From assembly GCA_964352775.1 (NCBI GenBank), contig CAYGTK010000100.1:1-14963 (forward strand): a stretch of 14,963 nt of DNA. The letters run 5' to 3'. The stretch comes from CAYGTK01 sp964352775 (GTDB lineage: Bacteria > Bacteroidota > Bacteroidia > Chitinophagales > CAIOSU01). The notes under the pieces were generated by a model. The model did not search any database, was not told where the DNA came from, and saw nothing but the letters and a program-made list of their open reading frames with translations. Of this stretch, positions 1-6,021 are shown in pieces (position 1 is the first letter of the stretch; each line of letters starts with the position of its first letter). A program made the position numbers and the translations under genes.

Positions 1-3000
1 GAAATAAAGTCCACTAGCAAGCTCTGCTACAGAAATAGTTTGCTGGGTATTCTCTAACTCTATTCGCTGCACTTGCTCGCCAAGTGTATTGTAAAGTGTT
101 AGGGTAGTTATCTCTTTCCATTCACTTAAGGTTACTACAAAGCTTCCGCTTGCAGGGTTAGGATATACTTGAACTGTAAAATTGTTAATGTTCTCTATTC
201 CTACCAGAACTTGTAGTTCGGTTGTAAGAATACTATCACAACCTGCTGAGTTGGTTAGTGTGTCCAGATAATTACCAGCAACAGTTTGGAAAGCCCCACC
301 AGCAAAAATGCTATCTCCTTCAAATATGCTTGCCATTAAGGTAGAGTCTGAATTTGAATTCACTGTTAGGTTCAATATGCGTGTGCTATCGCAATTGTTA
401 GTTCCTACTAAAAGATCGGTATAAGTGCCTGAGCTTGTATAACCCTCCAAGCTTTCTCCTTCACAGATTGTAGCATTTACGGTAGTTATCACAGTATCTA
501 TAATAAGTAGATCGAGCACTCTGATACTATCACAACCATTAGTCCCTTGAAAAACATCACGATAGATACCAGTAGCCGAATAACCTTCAAAACTCTGCCC
601 ATCGCAAATGCTTATGGAGATGTTAGAAAATGCTGTATCTAGTACAGTTAAATTCAACGTTCTTATACTGTCGCAGCCCCCATTCGCTTGAAAGGTATCA
701 AGATACATTCCTGCAGCACTATAGCCTGCAAAAGTATTTCCTTGGCAGATGCTTTCGTCAATAGTAGTGCTTATGCTATTCTGAACGGTTAAGTTGATGA
801 TAACTGTGCTGTCGCACCCATTAACAGTATTGCGGTTTTCAGTATAAATACCGGTGGTGGTATAACCTGCAAAGCTTTGCCCTGAGCAAATGCTGGTATT
901 GATAGTGGTAAAAGCGGTATCGTTTACGGTAAGGTTTATGGTTACCGTACTATCGCAATTATTACTGTTTAGAAGAGTTACGGTATATGTACCAGATGAA
1001 CTAAAGCCTTCGAACATTTGCCCTTGGCAAATTTGCTGATTGATAATAACTAGCGATGTATCAAGAAGTGTCAAATTCAATATACGGAAGCTATCGCATC
1101 CAGCGGTATTTGTAAAGGTATCTCGGTATGTACCCTGTGCAGAGTAACCAAATAGGCTATTCCCTTCGCAAATACTGCTGTCAATAATGGTGCTGTCTAT
1201 TCCAATAATAGTAAGGTTCAAGGTGAAAATGCTGTCTTGGCACTGACTGATGGTAAAAGTATCGCTGTACGTTCCTGCAACACTATATCCTAAATAGCTC
1301 TTGCCGAAGCAAATACTTGTGTCTACTACGGTGTTATTTTTCACTATACCAAGTTGGTATACCCTCACATGGCCTGCATCTGCCCCATTTCCATCATTTG
1401 CAGCAGCCCCTACAGCCACTGTTTGGGCATCGGGCATGCTAACAGACCTTCCAGAGAAGTCAGTAGGTGCTTCTCCATCTATGTCAATTCCCTTTTGCAG
1501 CCAGGCAGCTCCAACCCATTCATAAATTCGTACATGACCAGCATTGTTTCCGCTGCCATCGTTAAGAAGCGCCCCAATAGCTACTGTTTGGGCATCGGGC
1601 ATACTTACAGAATGTCCTGAAAGATCACTTGTAGCCTCTCCATTTATGTCACTACCTTTCTGCTGCCAGGCGCCTCCAATCCATTCATAAATCCGCACAT
1701 GGCCAGAATTACCCCCGTTACCGTTGTTATCAGTAGCTCCAATGGCAACGGTTTGTGCATCGGGCATGCTTATTGAAAATCCTGACTCATCATCTAATCC
1801 TTCCCCATCTATATCAGTACCCTTTTGCAGCCAGGCACCTCCAACCCATTCATAGATTCGTACATGGCCAGCATTGCTCGCAGTTCCATCATTAAATCGG
1901 GCCCCGATAGCCACCGTCAGTGCATCGGGCATACTTACGGAATACCCTGACTGGTCACCGGCTGCTTCCCCGTCTATATCAGTACCCTTTTGTTGCCAAG
2001 CACTCCCATTCCATTCGTACACCCTTACATGGCCAGCTCCAGCTCCATTTCCTGTGTTTTCAATAGCTCCAATTGCCACCGTTTGTGGATTGGGCATACT
2101 CACTGAATACCCTGATTGGTCATCAGTCGCTTCCCCATCTATATCAATGCCTTTTTGCTGCCAAGCACTGCCGTTCCACTCATAAATACGTACATGACCA
2201 GAGTTGTTGCCATTGCCGTCATTAAGATAAGCCCCAATGGCAACGGTTTGTGCATCGGGCATACTAACAGAGTATCCTGAATTATCCCCTGCCGCTTCGC
2301 CATCTATGTCCATCCCTTTTTGCTGCCAGGCACCGCTTATCCATTCATAAATCCGAACATGGCCGCTATTGTTTCCATTACCGTCATTAAAGCCAGTGCC
2401 GATAGCCATGGTTTGTGCATCGGGCATGCTCACAGACCATCCAGATTGGTCACCTGCCACTTCACCTTCTATATCAGACCCTACTTGAGTAGTTGAAATT
2501 ACATTTCCGATCACGGTTAAATTCAAAGTGCGGATGCTATCACAACCGTTAAAATCATTCAAGGTGTCAATATATGTTCCGCTGCTGGTATAGCCTGCAT
2601 AGCTATTGCCAAAGCAAATGGTGGTATCAATAGTAGTGAATAAATCACTGCAATTGCTGATAAAACCATCCAATCGCAGCACGTAGCAGGTATCATTATT
2701 CAGCCTAGCGGTACTTTTTCCTGCTAAGTACAGGCTACCATCAGTAGACTCTGAAAAGTCCATGAAATTATGCTGCAAGTGGAATGAATTGCGCATAACT
2801 CCCGTCTGCGGGTCGATGTCGTAAATGTTGTTTCCATACAAATGGAGTAGCTGCGTACCATCGTTAGAAAATTTCGTTTTAATGCCCGCATAGCCACTTT
2901 GGGTACTCACCCGTGGTTCAAAAGGCGTGTTGTTAGTGAAGCCCCAAATTCCAGTGCCTGTGCTGTCCAGCTTCACTAAGTAACTTACAGGGCTTGTGCT

Positions 3001-3900
3001 ACTGATAGCATTGGTCATGGTAACGGCATCCACCTCTAAAGTAGCGATGAGCGTACCTGCCACATAAATATTGGCACTATCGTCAATGGCTATTTCGTAG
3101 GGTTGGTTGATGTTGTTGTTGGCAGCGCTACCGAATTGGCGAGTCCAAAGTGTGTTATAATTGTTACCACTGGTACGGTCTAGTTTTCTTATCACTAAAT
3201 CGCGATAGCTTGAGGTACCGCTGCTTTTATCAATTCCTAAATAGATGTTCTCTGCACCATCAACGGCCAAAGTTCTGGGAAACTCGATAGACGGAATGGT
3301 GGGTATTTGCAAAGTATAAATGCTATTACCTGAGTTGGAAATTTTGGTGATGACAAATCCGCCACCTAAACTGTAAAGCACCCATATTTCGCCCATCTCA
3401 TTTATAAAAGCATCGTACAATAAAGCTGAATTAGCAGTACTATTTAGTGTTAATATTTCTTGCCAATTGCTATTGCCTGCTATATCATACGATTCTACTA
3501 CAACCGAACCACCAATTGCTTGCGTATTATTTTGGCTAATTGCTATAATATTATTGCCTTTGGTTTCAATAAAGCGACCGTTACTAGCTCTGTCGCCATC
3601 GGCTATTTTGAAGGCGTTCTGTGTTACACCCAAGTCGTTCACGTGAAGGAAAAAACCATCTTGGTCGCTCAAACTTGTAGTTAGCATATTACCACTCCCA
3701 AAGTCAACCGAATTGTTAAATTGGCCTACTGTGTAAACTTTATCGCTACCTACTGTGGTTATTCCAAACCCCATGCATAAGTCGGCGTTGGGCATAGTGT
3801 AGTAGCTATTTTTCCAGCCCACACTTTGTGAAAATAGTGTTTGCGAAAAATAGAGAAGGATACCAATTAGCAAATTGGTTTTTAGCGGGATACGGGTCAT
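1..3900 (-). CDS. Giant T9SS-secreted surface protein with propeller and stalk repeats (3' end outside window)
   Basis: The reading frame is open for all 1300 codons from the ATG at 3900 to the window edge; I checked it line by line. Residues 1-25 are a signal peptide (MTRIPLKTNLLIGILLYFSQ, then TLFSQ). Residues 26 to about 420 contain SBBP-like propeller segments (WTRQFG, then YEIAIDDSANIYVAG). Stalk repeat 1 (about 425-462) has the pattern SICxGxSxxGY...GxYxDT...GCDSIxxLNLTV. Residues about 472-852 are seven 55-aa FG-GAP-like repeats, followed by eight more stalk repeats (about 860-1235). A type A sorting domain starts at VYPNP (1245-1249) and reads LGEQVQ...VAELASGLYF at the edge, so only some 10-20 residues should be missing. 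The family role is export through the outer membrane by the type IX system and anchoring at the cell surface. An adhesin role is inferred; the ligand is unknown. Confidence 0.93.
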   Translation of the reverse strand, partial: MTRIPLKTNLLIGILLYFSQTLFSQSVGWKNSYYTMPNADLCMGFGITTVGSDKVYTVGQFNNSVDFGSGNMLTTSLSDQDGFFLHVNDLGVTQNAFKIADGDRASNGRFIETKGNNIIAISQNNTQAIGGSVVVESYDIAGNSNWQEILTLNSTANSALLYDAFINEMGEIWVLYSLGGGFVITKISNSGNSIYTLQIPTIPSIEFPRTLAVDGAENIYLGIDKSSGTSSYRDLVIRKLDRTSGNNYNTLWTRQFGSAANNNINQPYEIAIDDSANIYVAGTLIATLEVDAVTMTNAISSTSPVSYLVKLDSTGTGIWGFTNNTPFEPRVSTQSGYAGIKTKFSNDGTQLLHLYGNNIYDIDPQTGVMRNSFHLQHNFMDFSESTDGSLYLAGKSTARLNNDTCYVLRLDGFISNCSDLFTTIDTTICFGNSYAGYTSSGTYIDTLNDFNGCDSIRTLNLTVIGNVISTTQVGSDIEGEVAGDQSGWSVSMPDAQTMAIGTGFNDGNGNNSGHVRIYEWISGAWQQKGMDIDGEAAGDNSGYSVSMPDAQTVAIGAYLNDGNGNNSGHVRIYEWNGSAWQQKGIDIDGEATDDQSGYSVSMPNPQTVAIGAIENTGNGAGAGHVRVYEWNGSAWQQKGTDIDGEAAGDQSGYSVSMPDALTVAIGARFNDGTASNAGHVRIYEWVGGAWLQKGTDIDGEGLDDESGFSISMPDAQTVAIGATDNNGNGGNSGHVRIYEWIGGAWQQKGSDINGEATSDLSGHSVSMPDAQTVAIGALLNDGSGNNAGHVRIYEWVGAAWLQKGIDIDGEAPTDFSGRSVSMPDAQTVAVGAAANDGNGADAGHVRVYQLGIVKNNTVVDTSICFGKSYLGYSVAGTYSDTFTISQCQDSIFTLNLTIIGIDSTIIDSSICEGNSLFGYSAQGTYRDTFTNTAGCDSFRILNLTLLDTSLVIINQQICQGQMFEGFSSSGTYTVTLLNSNNCDSTVTINLTVNDTAFTTINTSICSGQSFAGYTTTGIYTENRNTVNGCDSTVIINLTVQNSISTTIDESICQGNTFAGYSAAGMYLDTFQANGGCDSIRTLNLTVLDTAFSNISISICDGQSFEGYSATGIYRDVFQGTNGCDSIRVLDLLIIDTVITTVNATICEGESLEGYTSSGTYTDLLVGTNNCDSTRILNLTVNSNSDSTLMASIFEGDSIFAGGAFQTVAGNYLDTLTNSAGCDSILTTELQVLVGIENINNFTVQVYPNPASGSFVVTLSEWKEITTLTLYNTLGEQVQRIELENTQQTISVAELASGLYF
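196..1330 (-). repeat. Eight tandem stalk repeats (47-51 aa) in the giant surface protein
   Basis: The cysteine of the GCDS motif lies at 1240, 1096, 955, 814, 673, 532, 391 and 238. The spacings are 144, then 141 five times, then 153 bp. Most copies pair it with an upstream cysteine in SICxG, about 30 residues earlier, which suggests a disulfide inside each repeat. The copy at 1240 reads CQDS instead of GCDS. The last copy (SIFEG, AGGAFQT) has lost the first cysteine and leads straight into the sorting domain. Confidence 0.9.
1348..2487 (-). repeat. Seven tandem 165-bp (55-aa) FG-GAP-like propeller repeats
   Basis: The core SVSMPDAQTVAIGA recurs seven times. The DNA landmark (c/t)gggcat falls at 1431, 1596, 1761, 1926, 2091, 2256 and 2421, so the period is exactly 165 bp with no indel. 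Each unit reads roughly GxDIDGExxxDxSGxSVSMPDAQ, then TVAIGAxxNDGNGxxxGHVR, then IYEWxGxAWxQK. The NDGNG segment resembles the calcium-binding loop of integrin-type FG-GAP repeats. The array starts with only the QVGSDIEGE strand and ends at GHVRVYQL, so the two partial ends together make one complete unit, as in circularly closed propellers. Confidence 0.92.
2506..2640 (-). repeat. Isolated first stalk repeat, upstream of the propeller array
   Basis: This copy reads TICFGNSYAGYTSSGTYIDT, then NDFNGCDSIRTLNLTV, the same family as the eight repeats at 196-1330. It is separated from them only by the propeller array. Its GCDS cysteine at 2542 is 1302 bp from the next one at 1240. Removing 7 x 165 bp leaves 147 bp, a normal repeat spacing. 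Confidence 0.88.
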
Positions 3901-3917
3901 TGCAATATTCTTTTTTA

Positions 3918-3925
3918 CAAAAATA
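3918..3925 (-). promoter_or_regulatory. Bacteroidota -7 box for the giant surface protein
   Basis: On the minus strand the box reads TATTTTTG, a full match to TAnnTTTG. It lies 17 nt upstream of the ATG at 3900, which would give a leader of about 15 nt. A TTG occurs upstream, but the gap of about 14 nt to the box is shorter than the usual -33 spacing, so only the -7 element is well supported. Confidence 0.5.
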
Positions 3926-3973
3926 CATTGCTGGCATACCAACTAAGTATGGTAACAAGAGAATTTAACACAC

Positions 3974-3981
3974 TATATTTG
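3974..3981 (+). promoter_or_regulatory. Bacteroidota -7 box for the hypothetical/DoxX-like operon
   Basis: The sequence TATATTTG matches TAnnTTTG exactly and lies about 79 nt before the ATG at 4060. No clear -33 TTTG is present. A weaker alternative, TATGTTTA at 4014-4021, would give a shorter leader. Together with the minus-strand box at 3918-3925, it makes this a divergent promoter region. Confidence 0.42.
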
Positions 3982-4059
3982 GTTACTATTTACAGTTTTA
4001 AAAGCCTAATAATTATGTTTAACCATTGATTATTAGTGTTTTATGAGAGTTTGGATAAC

Positions 4060-5607
4060 ATGACAACAAAAAAGAACGATAAGCTTGATGCCGCGCAAGA
4101 TTCCTTACACGACCTAATACGGTCGCTAACCCCTGATGAGAATAGGTACTTTAAGGTACTAGCCAATCGTAGGAGTGGGGATAAGATTTACATCTCTATT
4201 TTTGATGCCATTAGCAAGCAGGCTAATTATGATGAGGAGGCATTAAAAGTATTGCTAAAGGATAATAAGGTGCCCACCCCTTTGGCTCGGATAAAACACT
4301 ACTTGATGGAAATGGTGTTACGATCGTTAAAAATGCAGCACTTGGAAAGTAAAACCGAGTGGCAGGTACGCAGCGAGATAATCGTAATTCAACACCTGTT
4401 TAACAAAGGACTTTATCAGCTTTGCTTAAAGCGAATAGATAGGGCGCTTAAGCAAGCAAGGGCGGTCTTTCTGTATTCTGCTATCCTTGACCTGAATATC
4501 ATAAGAACTTACGTGATGGGTAAGTTGAGTTTTCCTGAAGGCTTGGCTGCTTTAGAAGAGCAATTAACTGAACAGAATGAAGTACTAGGGCAATATGCTA
4601 AGTGGGCTGAACTCACTAAACTGACCTACACTATTGGTGGAATACAACGGTTAAAAGGTATAGCCAAGGTTAGCGGCGGGCCAAAGGATGCTGAAAGTGT
4701 CTGGCAAGAAAATACGTTACAGCCTAGTAAGGAGGATACATTGCCCGTTCATTTGGAGTACATAAATGCTAAAATGAACTTTGTATTCACTAAAGGTGAC
4801 CTAGAAAAATATGTTGAGCTTACTAAGAAGTACCTACAGCTGCTGGAAGAGGATGAAAATTTGATAAATGATAATCCAGTAAAGCGGGTGAATACTTACA
4901 ATAGCATAGCCGCAGTTAGTGCAATGACGGGTCAAGTAGAACAGGCAAAAGAATATACTATCAAGCTTAGAGACTTAATGTCTCATAAAGATAAAACGGT
5001 AGCCATTCGTGCTTTTGAGTTTATCAATCTTAACCTGTTTGTGAAAACCATTAGCGACGGAGGTTATAGTGCCGCCGTAGAAGAGTTACCTGAGTTTTTG
5101 GAACGTTTCAAGAAGTTGAGAGCCTATATATTACCTCACCGTAAAGTGCTTTTCTGGTGGTATGTGGCTTTGGTATACTTCGGAATAGGGAAAAAGAATG
5201 AAGCGGCTCGCTACTGTACAGAGATAATTAATCTACCTGAACATCTGGCCTATAATGATATACAGTATTATGCCATGATGGTAAGGGCGCTGTTGCACTT
5301 TGAGGAAGGTAATTGGCGAATACTTAAGAGTACTTCAGGTTCTGCAAGGCGATTTGGTGAACGGCAAAAACTGCTACAAGAAGGGGAGAAGCAACTTTTT
5401 AAGGCGCTTGAACGAGTAGGTAAGCGACCAGAGAACAGTAAAGAGCAATTGGACGCTCTACTGGCTGCATATCCAACTGAATTGGAACACAATAAGAGTA
5501 CCGACTTTTACCGACCTGACCTTAAAGCTTGGTTGCTTGCTGTTCAAGCGGGCACCACTTATGAAGCTATTGTAGTAGATCACAAAAAAGACCAAGAAAA
5601 CAACTAA
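4060..5607 (+). CDS. Hypothetical helical (TPR-like) protein, 515 aa
   Basis: I do not recognise a named function. The protein is soluble, with no signal peptide or membrane segment, and is rich in Lys, Glu, Leu and Ala. Its N-terminus (LHDLIRSLTPDENRYFKVLA) resembles a family of uncharacterised Bacteroidota proteins that begin with a similar 'LIxSLTxxEKRYFK' segment. The rest looks like alpha-solenoid helices: paired helices such as HLFNKGLYQLCLKRIDRALK and later YFGIGKKNEAARYCTEII are typical of TPR-like folds. I chose the ATG at 4060 (MTTKKNDKLDAAQ). An in-frame GTG at 4036 would add eight residues. The stop is followed after only 4 nt by the DoxX-like gene, so the two are probably co-transcribed and translationally coupled. 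A scaffold or protein-interaction role is only an inference from the fold. Confidence 0.85.
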   Translation: MTTKKNDKLDAAQDSLHDLIRSLTPDENRYFKVLANRRSGDKIYISIFDAISKQANYDEEALKVLLKDNKVPTPLARIKHYLMEMVLRSLKMQHLESKTEWQVRSEIIVIQHLFNKGLYQLCLKRIDRALKQARAVFLYSAILDLNIIRTYVMGKLSFPEGLAALEEQLTEQNEVLGQYAKWAELTKLTYTIGGIQRLKGIAKVSGGPKDAESVWQENTLQPSKEDTLPVHLEYINAKMNFVFTKGDLEKYVELTKKYLQLLEEDENLINDNPVKRVNTYNSIAAVSAMTGQVEQAKEYTIKLRDLMSHKDKTVAIRAFEFINLNLFVKTISDGGYSAAVEELPEFLERFKKLRAYILPHRKVLFWWYVALVYFGIGKKNEAARYCTEIINLPEHLAYNDIQYYAMMVRALLHFEEGNWRILKSTSGSARRFGERQKLLQEGEKQLFKALERVGKRPENSKEQLDALLAAYPTELEHNKSTDFYRPDLKAWLLAVQAGTTYEAIVVDHKKDQENN

Positions 5608-5611
5608 CACC

Positions 5612-5962
5612 ATGCAAGCCATATTAGCCTATCTATTTGCCGCCGTATTATTACTAAGTGCTTTTTATCACATTTATAACCCTGCATTTTATGCGCCGCT
5701 TATACCTTCTTTCATACCAGAAAAATTAGCTAACATAGCTTCTACCATCGCAGAGACCATTATTGCTATACTGCTGATAGTGCCTTCTACTCGTCACCTT
5801 GGTGGTTTGGGTTTTATGCTACTTATGCTAGCGTTTTTACCACTTCACGTTTGGGACTTAGTGCGCGAGCGGTCAATTATTGGTTCTAAGATCGGGTCGG
5901 CTATAAGGTTGGTTATTCAGTTCGTTATCATCTATGCAGGCTGGTGGCTTTGGAAGAAGTAA
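5612..5962 (+). CDS. DoxX-like family small membrane protein, 116 aa
   Basis: The protein has four predicted membrane helices, at about residues 3-21, 39-58, 64-82 and 94-114, and ends in WWLWKK. The segment PSFIPEKLANIASTIAETII, followed by AILLIVPSTRHLGGLGFMLL, matches the DoxX-like pattern: an amphipathic 'FIPE' lead-in, a Glu inside helix 2, then an LxPxTR loop. The length is normal for these proteins. DoxX-like proteins are inner-membrane proteins of mostly unknown biochemistry; some relatives act with oxidoreductases, but nothing here identifies a substrate. The gene starts 4 nt after the upstream hypothetical gene's stop with no ribosome-binding site, consistent with coupling. The family is likely; the function is unknown. 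Confidence 0.82.
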   Translation: MQAILAYLFAAVLLLSAFYHIYNPAFYAPLIPSFIPEKLANIASTIAETIIAILLIVPSTRHLGGLGFMLLMLAFLPLHVWDLVRERSIIGSKIGSAIRLVIQFVIIYAGWWLWKK

Positions 5963-5965
5963 ATG

Positions 5966-5995
5966 AAAAAGCCCCCATAGTTTCCTATAGGGGCT
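5966..5995 (-). terminator. Intrinsic terminator of the T9SS protein at 6022-8613
   Basis: Read on the minus strand, AGCCCCTATAG, GAAA, CTATGGGGGCT forms an 11-bp stem with one G-U pair and a GAAA tetraloop, followed by TTTTTC. The wobble and the T-run are only favourable in the minus direction. It starts 4 nt after the convergent DoxX-like gene's stop codon. No separate plus-strand terminator was seen. Confidence 0.85.
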
Positions 5996-6021
5996 AAAAT
6001 CTAAACCTTAATTTTTATAGT

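Noticed and set aside
1301..2185. Open frames on the plus strand inside the propeller repeats
   Set aside because: They are antisense shadows of the minus-strand repeat protein; the minus frame is open throughout with clear protein repeats, and the plus frames inherit the 165-bp periodicity.
196..2640. Regular repeats considered as a CRISPR array or DNA-level satellite
   Set aside because: Periods of 141-165 bp are multiples of three, the frame stays open, and the units translate into conserved protein modules.
4036..4059. GTG at 4036 as the start of the hypothetical helical protein
   Set aside because: It adds only eight residues without conserved features; the ATG at 4060 gives a Lys-rich start and is preferred, though GTG is not excluded.
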